Positions 16,873 through 24,826 of a stretch of DNA of 64,000 nt are shown here, piece by piece (positions within the stretch are counted from its first letter, which is position 1; each line of letters starts with the position of its first letter). Source of the DNA: JABDMH01 sp965223165. Its GTDB lineage: Bacteria; Bacteroidota; Bacteroidia; Chitinophagales; Saprospiraceae. The translations under genes and the position numbers were made by a program. A model generated the notes under the pieces. It saw nothing but the letters and a program-made list of their open reading frames with translations. It searched no databases and was not told where the DNA came from. Location: positions 1,868,413-1,932,412 of the forward strand of contig CBDCVQ010000020.1 in assembly GCA_965223165.1 (NCBI GenBank), read 5' to 3'.

Positions 16873-17694
16873 TTACCAACTAATGCTTAAGCGCTGGTAT
16901 CTACTATGGAGAAGATCTAAATATTTTTGTTGCATTTCATTTGACAGAAATGATTTCTCAATCAATTCTGTCAACGTTTCTTTCTGTTCAACTAGATTCT
17001 GTTCCTCTCTATTTAAGGTCTGCTGCGTCAGGTTCAAGCGTTCTGTGCCATAGTAGTCGAATAGCATTTTTCTGGTAATCTTGTTCTTTTTTCCCCGGAT
17101 CGGCAAGGCAAATTCTGCTTCCGAGTTCTGCATGGAAATGGTTGAGTTTAGAAGATCATAAGCTGGACTCAGTTCAATCAGATCGCCTCTTGCGATCAGA
17201 CTGAAGTTTTTTAAGTGCATGTCTTCATTGCCAGTGATATAGCAGAAGAGGACCCTTCTGAATAGTTTGCGCTTTTCACGGACTGGAAAAGTGCAATACT
17301 CTTCCAGCACTCGAACTAGAGTTTCCATCGAAGAGCGGTACTTAGTATCCCTTGTGTTGTGGGTAAGTTGCGCAAAGTCCTCAAGATGATACTTTTTGTT
17401 TCTATGATATCTATCGAAGCGTTTTATGAAATAGCTCAGGCTGCCATCTTTTGAGTAGATTAGGCCAGTCAATGGCACTTCAATGCCGAACGCCCTGGCC
17501 ATTTTCATGGTCAAGTCCTCATTTTCAGGTACTTCTAAGAAGACATCGCTTTGGGGTTTGATTATGTACGTCCCGCCCAGATCGACGACGGTGAAGACTT
17601 CGTCCTTGACCGAGAGGGCTGCGCTGAGTTTTGGCTGAACGCCTTGGATGGACATTTTTCCGGCTCGAACCGCTGCTTCTCTTCTTTGTTCCAA
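16873..17694 (-). CDS. HipA-like kinase, C-terminal domain (orphan, 5' end degraded)
   Basis: 273 residues covering the catalytic HipA C-terminal domain: SIQGVQPKLS (nucleotide-binding region), TYIIKPQ, the catalytic loop GNEDMHLKNFSL (Asp and Asn of the HipA-type D..H.KN motif present), and SPAYDLLNST with the metal-binding DLL. HipA-type kinases phosphorylate a cellular target and act as toxins in toxin-antitoxin modules. Upstream in frame the conserved ALKDFPYTALEQRR lead-in is still readable, but no ATG is present before a stop. Translation must start at TTG 17694, or the 5' end is lost. No HipB antitoxin or HipA N-terminal gene lies next to it. Confidence 0.83.
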   Translation of the reverse strand: MEQRREAAVRAGKMSIQGVQPKLSAALSVKDEVFTVVDLGGTYIIKPQSDVFLEVPENEDLTMKMARAFGIEVPLTGLIYSKDGSLSYFIKRFDRYHRNKKYHLEDFAQLTHNTRDTKYRSSMETLVRVLEEYCTFPVREKRKLFRRVLFCYITGNEDMHLKNFSLIARGDLIELSPAYDLLNSTISMQNSEAEFALPIRGKKNKITRKMLFDYYGTERLNLTQQTLNREEQNLVEQKETLTELIEKSFLSNEMQQKYLDLLHSRYQRLSISW

Positions 17695-17896
17695 CGCGGT
17701 GTATGGGAAATCCTTTAATGCCTTGATTCTGCTTATTAATAGATTTAACCCACTTCTACCGTATCGGGGACAGGAGCCCTATGGGGTGCCTTAAAGACGG
17801 GAGAGGAGCCGCCAACGAAACGGACTTGGCAGCGCCTCTTCCCGATGATCATGCATGGCGTTTAGACCAGCTGCGGACCGGACCAGCAAATAGGGA

Positions 17897-18106
17897 CTAG
17901 GCCGTAGCCGGCGGATTGTTCCGGTCTTGCCCTTCTGGAGGCTCCTTGGCTAAGTTGAAATAGCCATCTTGCACCCGGCTATGGAAAAAGGCATAATTCA
18001 TTTCCACAGGGACGGGGACAAAGGGCAATCGTACTTTAATGCTATCCGGCGTCGCTTCCAGGACTCTCACCTCCACCGACCGGGTTGACCTTTGATTCGA
18101 CCTCAT
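17897..18106 (-). CDS. Small hypothetical protein coupled to HtrA gene
   Basis: A 69-residue protein beginning MRSNQRSTRSVEVRVLEA, with a VRLPFVPVPVEMNYAFFHSR core and a polar tail. Its ATG overlaps the stop of the upstream protease gene by 4 bp (ATGA), so the two are translationally coupled. No signal peptide or membrane segment. I do not recognise a family. The tight coupling is the main reason to call it. Confidence 0.6.
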   Translation of the reverse strand: MRSNQRSTRSVEVRVLEATPDSIKVRLPFVPVPVEMNYAFFHSRVQDGYFNLAKEPPEGQDRNNPPATA

Positions 18107-19659
18107 AAGCCAAAAGCGTGGTAGTGATTGCCTGGGCGATCTTCGTACACACCCTCCATCATGATACCCCCTTTCTTGCCTTCCAATATTTTGGCCAGGG
18201 CATCGACGGTCTTGACCGCCTTGCCATCCACTTTGGTGATGATAAAGCCTTCCCGGATATCGGTTTCGCGCCGAAGCTTTCCGGCAAACAGCTCTGTGAC
18301 CCGCACACCACCTTGTACGTTCAGTTTCTCTGCCGTCTCGGCGTCGATCGGTTCGAGATTTGCGCCAAGCACATTCAAGATCTCTTTGTGTTCGCGCTTG
18401 ACCAGCGTGGCCTTACCTTCTCGGTTTTTGAGCACCACGTCGTAGGTGCTTTCCCGACCTTTTCGATTGATGGTGACTTTGACGCTGTCACCAGGACGGT
18501 GCCGTGCAATGACCTCCTGCAATCCGGGGGAGCTGACGATAGGCCGGCCGTCGATCGCGACAATCACATCCCCTGGCTTGATGCCGGCACGTGCCGCCGC
18601 ACTTTCGTCCAGCAAGCTGTCCACATACGCTCCTTCGGTGACCGAGAGATCCATTTCTCGTTGGAGGTTGCCATTCACCGTACGTATCATAATGCCCAGT
18701 ACGCCGCGCTGCACGACCCCGTACTCCTTCAAGTCATCCACCACTTTGCTGACAATGTTGGCGGGCACAGCAAACCCGTAACCACTATAGGCACCGGTTG
18801 GACTGGCAATGGCGGTGTTGATGCCGACCAAGTCCCCATCCAAGTTGACCAAGGCTCCACCGCTATTGCCCGGGTTGATGGCCGCATCTGTCTGGATAAA
18901 GCTCTCTACCGCAAATCGCTCGCGTAGTAAGTTGATATTGCGGCCCTTTGCACTCACGATGCCAGCAGTTACGGTAGAGGTCAGATTAAACGGATTGCCC
19001 ACGGCCAGCACCCATTCTCCAACCCTCACCTCGTCGGAATTGGTAAAGTCAACGGTGGTCAGGTTGTCTTCATGGATCCGAAGCAGGGCGAGGTCGGTCG
19101 TCGGGTCAGTGCCGACGATGGTGGCCTCGTAGCTTCTGTTGTCATGGAGGGTCACCTCGAGTTCATCGGCGTCGGCGATGACGTGATTGTTGGTCACGAT
19201 GTAGCCTTCCGGGCTGATGATCACACCGCTACCCTGACCGACCTGCGGTTGGGGAGGCCTATTTTGCGGAGGCTCGTGTCTATAGAAAAATCGGCGGCCA
19301 AACAAATCCTCAAACGGATCACCTCGAAAGAACTCCTGCATGGGATCCTGGCGATCCGTGGATGCCTGCCGGTTTCTTTCCAGTCCTCGTACGGACTTGA
19401 TGTGCACAACCGCATGCATCACCTGGGCGGCCACCTCGGTGAAGTCTAACGGGACGGGCTTTCCTTCGTCATCGAGGGTATAGCCCACTTGACTCGTGAT
19501 CGGACGGTCCACGTGCTCTATTTGTATGGTCTTGCTATCTCGGTCCACGAAATGGGAGTAGAGACTCATGGTCCCTACGGTAACAACCAGCGCAATCACA
19601 CCCGCGAAAAGCAAGGTCTTGCCATGGACCGACGTCACGATGGGAATGTGTTTGCTCAT
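18103..19659 (-). CDS. degP: HtrA/DegP family periplasmic serine protease
   Basis: A 518-residue protein with an N-terminal membrane anchor or signal (about 13-36), a trypsin-like domain with His159 (NNHVI), Asp189 (TDLALL) and Ser266 (GNSGGAL), and two PDZ domains. The first PDZ contains GIKPGDVIVAIDGRPI; the second, near the C-terminus, contains ITKVDGKAVKTVDALAKIL. It degrades or refolds damaged envelope proteins. A 13-bp motif 11 bp upstream of the ATG also precedes the hsp20 gene. A small gene is coupled to its 3' end. Confidence 0.95.
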   Translation of the reverse strand: MSKHIPIVTSVHGKTLLFAGVIALVVTVGTMSLYSHFVDRDSKTIQIEHVDRPITSQVGYTLDDEGKPVPLDFTEVAAQVMHAVVHIKSVRGLERNRQASTDRQDPMQEFFRGDPFEDLFGRRFFYRHEPPQNRPPQPQVGQGSGVIISPEGYIVTNNHVIADADELEVTLHDNRSYEATIVGTDPTTDLALLRIHEDNLTTVDFTNSDEVRVGEWVLAVGNPFNLTSTVTAGIVSAKGRNINLLRERFAVESFIQTDAAINPGNSGGALVNLDGDLVGINTAIASPTGAYSGYGFAVPANIVSKVVDDLKEYGVVQRGVLGIMIRTVNGNLQREMDLSVTEGAYVDSLLDESAAARAGIKPGDVIVAIDGRPIVSSPGLQEVIARHRPGDSVKVTINRKGRESTYDVVLKNREGKATLVKREHKEILNVLGANLEPIDAETAEKLNVQGGVRVTELFAGKLRRETDIREGFIITKVDGKAVKTVDALAKILEGKKGGIMMEGVYEDRPGNHYHAFGL

Positions 19660-19670
19660 TGCGTCAAAAC

Positions 19671-19683
19671 ATTTTAAAGGTTA
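19671..19683 (-). promoter_or_regulatory. Shared 13-mer upstream of htrA
   Basis: On the minus strand TAACCTTTAAAAT ends 11 bp before the htrA ATG. The identical 13-mer ends 8 bp before the hsp20 start at 20217. It may be a translation or leader element. It is not a TAnnTTTG promoter. Confidence 0.45.
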
Positions 19684-19768
19684 CGAAATGGAAGGGTAAG
19701 TGCCAGCCCCCGCCGGCAAGCTATGCAAAGACAGAAGGCCGGTCCATGGGACCAGCCCTCGTAGTTCA

Positions 19769-20217
19769 TTAGGCAATGGTGATTTGCCGTGGTGGCAAAG
19801 TCTTGGCTTCTTCCTTCTTCGGAATCAGGATGCGAAGCACGCCATTTTCATATTTCGCCTTGATCTTGGACTCGTCCACAATGGTTTTAGGCAAGTGAAA
19901 CGAGCGGCTGAAAGATTGATAGCTAAACTCGCGTCGCGTGTACACCTGTCCCTCCTGGAGTTCGTTGGAGGTCTCCTTTTGAGAGCTGATGGTCAGCGTT
20001 TCATGATCCAATTCGATATGAAAATCCTTCTTGCTCATGCCAGGCGCGGCCATCTCGACCCAAAAGCCGTCATTGCTTCAACAATGTTGACGGTGGGCAG
20101 GGTCGTGTTGGTTGACGAGAAATTGCGGAACCTCCCATCAAACAGATCCCTAGTGAAGAAGTCGTCGAAGAATTGGGGCATCACAGGCAGAAATGAATTT
20201 CTCTTCATCAGTGTCAT
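19769..20217 (-). pseudogene. Hsp20 small heat-shock protein, 1-base frameshift
   Basis: The N-terminal part (20217 to about 20075) reads MTLMKRNSFLPVMPQFFDDF and TLPTVNIVEA. The rest (from about 20070 to 19769) reads GFWVEMAAPGMSKKDFHIEL and carries the alpha-crystallin domain to the end (GVLRILIPKKEE). Adding one A at 20072-20074 restores VNIVEANDGFWVEMAAPGM, an ordinary Hsp20 sequence of about 149 residues. So this is one gene with a single-base deletion, either a sequencing indel or a fresh mutation. Hsp20 holds unfolding proteins in the cytoplasm. It is transcribed toward htrA, 110 bp away. Confidence 0.85.
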
Positions 20218-20225
20218 AATACCAG

Positions 20226-20238
20226 ATTTTAAAGGTTA
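20226..20238 (-). promoter_or_regulatory. Shared 13-mer upstream of hsp20
   Basis: Identical to the motif at 19671-19683 and at nearly the same distance from the start codon. Confidence 0.45.
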
Positions 20239-20498
20239 AGCAATTGATTTAACTGAATAAAAAAATCGAAAAACGATTACAACATGGTTTATTAAACCGA
20301 TCGTGCCTTCGCACATTTTAACCCCCATCAAATCCAGTGCCAGGGCCCCTCTGCCGAAATTTTGTCACTTTCTGGCGGTCATTCTTTCAGCTTCGGAAGT
20401 CCCGCTGTCGTCCAGGACGGACAATCTGACAGTTGCTGCAGAGACCTACATGGCTTTCCACTCAAACGCTGCAGACACTGGCCTCTCATTACCTCAAC
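20239..20498. other. Intergenic region
   Basis: No gene supported. It contains a short AT-rich stretch near 20245-20285 that probably holds the hsp20 promoter, but no clean consensus is seen. Confidence 0.4.
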
Positions 20499-20535
20499 AA
20501 AAAAAGGAGCCAGTACCAAACCGTACTAACTCCTT
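20499..20535 (-). terminator. Terminator behind the tRNA-Val pseudogene
   Basis: On the minus strand AAGGAG..AGTAC pairs with GTACT..CTCCTT, followed by seven T. It is duplicated along with the tRNA sequence (compare 21504-21541). Confidence 0.7.
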
Positions 20536-20547
20536 TCTCTTCAGCGG

Positions 20548-20630
20548 TGGGCGATGACAGATTCGAACTGCCGACCCCTTGGGTGTAAACCAAGTGCTCT
20601 GAAGCCGGTGAGCTGTGCCACATCGCAGGG
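20548..20630 (-). pseudogene. Degraded tRNA-Val(TAC) copy
   Basis: The anticodon arm, T arm and 3' acceptor strand are identical to the intact tRNA at 21553-21627. The 5' side is altered: about 6 extra bases lie between acceptor and D stem, only 5 acceptor pairs can form, and the encoded CCA is now CCG. Not expected to be functional. Confidence 0.82.
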
Positions 20631-20697
20631 TAAGGCGGTGATTATGAGTCATTCCTTGAGGGTCGGACGCTACCACCCGGTCGCCAGCCGGTAAAAC

Positions 20698-21111
20698 TTA
20701 CTCAGGTACTGCTCGGCAGATTGATAACTCCTCCTTTATTACACAGTTTCGATATTGGCGAATGGCATCCAACAGTGCTTCCTGGTCGCCGCCAGCGATC
20801 TCTAGCATTGCCTTCCAAACGGCTGCAGAATGAGGCCCCTTGTACTCCAACACATCAGTAATAGGGCTGTCGTCGGCAATCGGCTCCATGATGATGGCAT
20901 CCCAAGGGCCGGTGTGGAAGCGATACACATCCACCTTTTTCCCTGCGGCTGAGTTACCACCGTTGAAATACTTCATTCCAATTTCCATTCCTTTGTTCTC
21001 CATACCTGCCTTGAAGTCGATATGGCGAACCACATAAAGTTGACCATCTTGGGACCATGCGGAACAGTACAATAAAGTGAAGAGTGATAGAAATGTGAGT
21101 CTACATAACAT
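20698..21111 (-). CDS. Small secreted hypothetical protein
   Basis: About 137 residues with a signal peptide (MLCRLTFLSLFTLLYCSAWSQ-like, cleavage near residue 20) and a compact domain beginning YVVRHIDFKAGMENKG and ending near CVIKEELSICRAV. The spaced cysteines near the C-terminus could form a disulfide. No family recognised. An upstream ATG at 21132 is also possible. The gene sits alone between the tRNA-Val pseudogene and the intact tRNA-Val, so it may have arrived with the duplicated tRNA end. Confidence 0.6.
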   Translation of the reverse strand: MLCRLTFLSLFTLLYCSAWSQDGQLYVVRHIDFKAGMENKGMEIGMKYFNGGNSAAGKKVDVYRFHTGPWDAIIMEPIADDSPITDVLEYKGPHSAAVWKAMLEIAGGDQEALLDAIRQYRNCVIKEELSICRAVPE

Positions 21112-21503
21112 GATTGTGAGGTTTAATGTCATAGCTTAAAAGAGCATGACGGGCCCGAGTCTTCAAAGTTGCTAGGGGCCATCATAATTCTGAATTTCAA
21201 GAAATTCTATTTGTTTATGATTGAGCGACCTGAAATGTCACCCAATCGGGACCATTATTTGATTTTGTTCAGATAGCATTTGCCGTTGGATAGTGAGCTG
21301 TCACATGCAGATCGAAGGAGTTGATTCGGATGGTCTTTGCACAACCCAGGCCCAGCGTTAAGGGATCGTGATTTGCCAAACACCCAAAGGGCTCCCCAGA
21401 TGGATTCGAAGCCTTATGAAATCCGTTGCTTTTTGATGCTAATGGCGGTGCATCCAGACAGGGCGCTGGCTAACAGATATCGACAGCTCTTTGGACGCCT
21501 CAC
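21112..21503. other. Intergenic region, no gene seen
   Basis: About 390 bp of mixed composition between the small secreted gene and the tRNA terminator. Frames here are short and without recognisable features. Confidence 0.45.
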
Positions 21504-21541
21504 AAAAAAAAGGAGCCAGCACATGATCGTACTAACTCCTT
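21504..21541 (-). terminator. Intrinsic terminator of tRNA-Val
   Basis: On the minus strand AAGGAG and CTCCTT arms, with an inner AGTAC/GTGCT pairing, precede eight T. Confidence 0.75.
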
Positions 21542-21552
21542 CTTTAGATTGG

Positions 21553-21627
21553 TGGGCGATGACAGATTCGAACTGCCGACCCCTTGGGTGTAAACCAAGT
21601 GCTCTGAACCAGCTGAGCTAATCGCCC
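21553..21627 (-). tRNA. tRNA-Val (anticodon TAC)
   Basis: A full cloverleaf: acceptor GGGCGAT/ATCGCCC, D stem GCTC/GAGC, anticodon stem CTTGG/CCAAG with loop TTTACAC (anticodon TAC), and T loop TTCGAAT. The discriminator is A and CCA is encoded at 21552-21550. A terminator follows. Confidence 0.97.
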
Positions 21628-21773
21628 TTTTCTCCCTAAGACATGCCGCCCTGCGGGGAGGGCTGCAAATATAGGATCATCTGGGATTTGGTGCAAATTT
21701 ATGTGATGGTGGAGCGCTGTCAGGGGGCGGTGTAATCGTTTGAATGTTTACAAGTTTAGAGGTGGATGACATT

Positions 21774-22200
21774 GCACCGCGGAGGACGCCAAGTTTTCGC
21801 AAAGGTCGCAGAGCACAATCCAGGTGAAGTCAGTCCTTTGCGCACTTTGCGGTGAACTCTTTGGGCTTGACGCCCCATGCTATCCCTCTCGATTGCACCG
21901 CGGAGGACGCCAAGGTTTTCGCAAAGGTCGCAGAGCACAATCCAGATGAGTCAGTCCTTTGCGCACTTTGCGGTGAGCTCTTTGGGCTTGACGCCCCATG
22001 CTATCCCTCTCGATTGCACCGCGGAGGACGCCAAGTTTTCGCAAAGGTCGCAGAGCACAATCTAGATGGAGTCAGTCCTTTGCGTACTTTGCGATGTCTT
22101 TGCGCACTTTACGGTGAACTCTTTGGGCTTAACGCCCCATGCTATCCCTCTCGATTCCACCACGGAGGACACCAAGGCTTTCGCAAAGGTCGCGAAGTCT
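21774..22200. repeat. Four tandem copies of a 121-bp repeat
   Basis: Units begin at about 21774, 21895, 22016 and 22157 (GCACCGCGGAGGACGCCAAG) and run to CCCCATGCTATCCCTCTCGATT. The third is 141 bp because it contains a short internal duplication (TTTGCGTACTTTGCGATG), and the fourth is partial. Each unit holds TTTCGCAAAGGTCGCAGAG and TTTGCGCACTTTGCGGTGA. Open frames are side effects of the repeat. Confidence 0.85.
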
Positions 22201-22213
22201 ATTATTAGGTCGG

Positions 22214-22324
22214 TAGCTCGCAACCCACAAAACTCGCTAACCCACAACTCGCTAACCCACAACTCGCTAACCCACAACTCGCTAACCCACAACTCGCTAA
22301 CTCAGAACTCGCTAACTCAGAACT
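22214..22324. repeat. 15-bp minisatellite
   Basis: About seven copies of AACTCGCTAACCCAC, the last two changed to AACTCGCTAACTCAG. It ends at the stop codon of the M28 peptidase gene. Confidence 0.88.
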
Positions 22325-22327
22325 GCT

Positions 22328-23311
22328 CTAAATGCTCGGGGGCTGCTCGCGATACAAGACCGCCAGGACGACTTGGCCGACGACGCGGAGGGTGGACTTA
22401 TCAATGATGCTGATATCATCGCTGTGGGTGTGCCAATAATTGCCGAAGCGGCCCTGCGAGTGGTTGATGATGTCGATCATGGGTAGGCCGGCGATTTCAT
22501 TGACGAAGCGGTGATCGTCGGTGATGCCATTGATCTGGGTGTTGACAAAATAGTGTCCGTAACCCATTTGATTAGCCAGACTCCAGACTTTGTCGACGAT
22601 GTGGCGGGCGTAGTGCAGCGAAAAGCCTTCCTTGGGGAAGGTCGCCCCTTTGGAGCCGACCATATCCAAGAGAATACCATATACAGGCCGATTTTGGGCA
22701 GGGAGATTCCTGGCCCAGTACTGTGATCCCAGGCACCAGGTCTCATCGGCACCACCACCATTTTGACCGTTGTCTTCTGCATCAAAGAAGACCAGATCCA
22801 CGCCGATCTCCAGCGGGTTTTGCTGGACCGTGCGGGCGATCTCCAGGAGAACCCCTACGCCACTGCCACCGTCATCGGCACCTAAAATGGGCTTATCTCT
22901 GCGAGCCGGGTCGGAGTCCTCTTCGGCGATGTGTCGTGTATCCCAGTGCGCAGCCAATAGTACGCGATGAGTCGCTGTGGGATTGATCCTGCTGATGATA
23001 TTGGTGGCCGGAAAGGACTCGCCCGTGTATAGATCGGCCTGAAAGTTTTGTTCCTCGGTGGCGATGCCAAAGCTCTGGAGCTTACTCACGATCCATTGGC
23101 GGCAGGCATCGTGACCCGCACTGCCCGGATTGCGGGGGCCAAAGGACAACTGCTGCTCGATATAGGCATAGGCGGAGTCCCGATTAAAGGCTGGGACGGT
23201 GACGGGCCGACTCGGTGGAGGGACGGTCTGCGAAGGCGCGTCCGACCCACAGGCAAAGCAAGTGAGCGCCAGGACGACAACCAAGAAGTACAGGTAAACT
23301 CGAAGCATCAA
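22328..23311 (-). CDS. M28 peptidase / glutaminyl-cyclase-like lipoprotein
   Basis: A 327-residue lipoprotein (lipobox LTCFAC, Cys about 21) with an M28 zinc-peptidase fold. Metal ligands are seen in AAHWDTR, GADDGGSG, FFDAEDNG and HTHSDD, with YGILLDMVGSKG between. The DMVGSKG and AEDNG segments resemble bacterial glutaminyl-peptide cyclotransferases, so it may form N-terminal pyroglutamate on exported proteins rather than cut peptides; the sequence alone does not decide. Last gene of the operon that starts with the small membrane protein at 29490, 6 bp after cysS. Confidence 0.85.
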   Translation of the reverse strand: MMLRVYLYFLVVVLALTCFACGSDAPSQTVPPPSRPVTVPAFNRDSAYAYIEQQLSFGPRNPGSAGHDACRQWIVSKLQSFGIATEEQNFQADLYTGESFPATNIISRINPTATHRVLLAAHWDTRHIAEEDSDPARRDKPILGADDGGSGVGVLLEIARTVQQNPLEIGVDLVFFDAEDNGQNGGGADETWCLGSQYWARNLPAQNRPVYGILLDMVGSKGATFPKEGFSLHYARHIVDKVWSLANQMGYGHYFVNTQINGITDDHRFVNEIAGLPMIDIINHSQGRFGNYWHTHSDDISIIDKSTLRVVGQVVLAVLYREQPPSI

Positions 23312-23317
23312 AGCAAG

Positions 23318-24826
23318 TTATCGGTTGGCGGTCCATGTGGTGCCCTCCTTGCCGTCCTTTAACTGAACTTTAAGGGCGCCCAATTGGTCACGTATTTTAT
23401 CGGCGGTCGGCCAATCCTTGTTTTCACGCGCAGACTTGCGCAGGTCAATGATCAGCTGCATGAGACCATCTACCAAGCCGTTTTGATCCGATGCTGTCTC
23501 GCCGGCTGCCTGCAGGCCAAATACATCAAAGAGAAAGGTCTGATAGACGGCCTTGAGATCTTCGAGCGTCCCGGGACTTAGTTGTCCCAGGTCCAGTTGG
23601 CCACCCTTGAGTGCATTGATCTTGGTGGCCAGTTCAAACAATCGAGCCAGGGCCTTGGGCGTGTTAAAGTCGTCCGCCATGTCCGTATGTACACCAGCGA
23701 TCATTTCCCGGATCTCATCATCCAAGGCTGAGTCTGCAGCAGTGCCGTCCGAAGGTGCCAGACCCTGCAAGATCTTGTGGGCGTCCATCAGGCGGTGGTA
23801 TCCCTTTTCGGCGGCCAGGAGTGCGTCATTGGTGAGGTCCAAGGTGCTACGATAGTGTGCCTGTAGCATAAAGAAACGCACCACCATGGGCGAAAATCCT
23901 TTGCTCAGGTGTTCGCTATCTCCGGTAAACAGCTGCATGGGGGTCACCGAGTTGCCTTCACTCTTGGACATCTTACGACCGTTGAGCAGCAGCATGTTGC
24001 TGTGCAGCCAATATTTGGCCGGCGTACAGCCACAGGCACCCTTGTTCTGCGCGATTTCGTTTTCATGATGGGGAAACTTCAGATCGTTGCCACCGCCATG
24101 AATGTCAAAATGTTCGCCCAGATACTTGGTGCTCATGGCCGAGCACTCCAGGTGCCAGCCTGGAAATCCGACGGACCAGGGAGATTCCCAGCGCATCAGG
24201 TGGCTGGGGTCTGCTTTGATCCAGAGTGCAAAATCGGATGGATGTCTCTTCTCGTCCTGCTTCTTGAGGTCGTCGCGGGTCTCCTGCAAGAGATCCTCCA
24301 CCACCCGACCTGAGAGCTCGCCGTATTGATGTTTGTCTTGCATAAAGCTGGGCGTGTCAAAGTAGACCGATCCGGCAGCCTCGTACGCATAACCATTGGC
24401 CAGGATCTGCTTGATCATATCTATCTGCTCAAGAATATGTCCGGTGGCACGGGGTTCGATGCTGGGAGGAAGCGTGTTAAACGTCTCCATCATTGCGTGA
24501 AAACCGTTGGAGTATTTCTGCACCACCTCCATGGGCTCCAATTGGGCCAGGCGGGCCTTCTTGGAGATCTTGTCTTCGGCACCGACATCCACGTCACCTT
24601 CTAGATGGCCTACATCTGTGATGTTGCGCACATACCGCACCTTGTATCCCTGCGAAAGCAGGTATCGGTAGATCACGTCAAAGCTGACAAAGGTTCGGCA
24701 GTTGCCCAGGTGCACATCGCTATAGACGGTCGGGCCACAGACGTACATCCCAACGTAGCCGGGCGTCAGCGGTTCGAAGAGCTCGCGTTGGCGAGTTAGG
24801 CTGTTGTGTACGTACAGAGGGGTCAT
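23318..24826 (-). CDS. cysS: Cysteinyl-tRNA synthetase
   Basis: A 502-residue class I synthetase charging tRNA-Cys. The HIGH-type motif is HLGN (39-42) and KMSKS lies at 285-289. The zinc site is complete: Cys30 (VCGPTVY), Cys228 (LECSAM), His253 and Glu257 (PHHENE). The C-terminal DALR-type helical part and anticodon region follow to the end (KDGKEGTTWTANR). Its ATG touches the stop codon of the phosphatase gene upstream. Confidence 0.97.
   Translation of the reverse strand: MTPLYVHNSLTRQRELFEPLTPGYVGMYVCGPTVYSDVHLGNCRTFVSFDVIYRYLLSQGYKVRYVRNITDVGHLEGDVDVGAEDKISKKARLAQLEPMEVVQKYSNGFHAMMETFNTLPPSIEPRATGHILEQIDMIKQILANGYAYEAAGSVYFDTPSFMQDKHQYGELSGRVVEDLLQETRDDLKKQDEKRHPSDFALWIKADPSHLMRWESPWSVGFPGWHLECSAMSTKYLGEHFDIHGGGNDLKFPHHENEIAQNKGACGCTPAKYWLHSNMLLLNGRKMSKSEGNSVTPMQLFTGDSEHLSKGFSPMVVRFFMLQAHYRSTLDLTNDALLAAEKGYHRLMDAHKILQGLAPSDGTAADSALDDEIREMIAGVHTDMADDFNTPKALARLFELATKINALKGGQLDLGQLSPGTLEDLKAVYQTFLFDVFGLQAAGETASDQNGLVDGLMQLIIDLRKSARENKDWPTADKIRDQLGALKVQLKDGKEGTTWTANR

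Noticed and set aside
18118..19449. Long plus-strand frames opposite the HtrA gene
   Set aside because: Antisense shadows of a clear protease gene with an intact catalytic triad.
20548..20630. Second functional tRNA-Val
   Set aside because: The acceptor stem and the spacing to the D stem are broken and CCA is not encoded.
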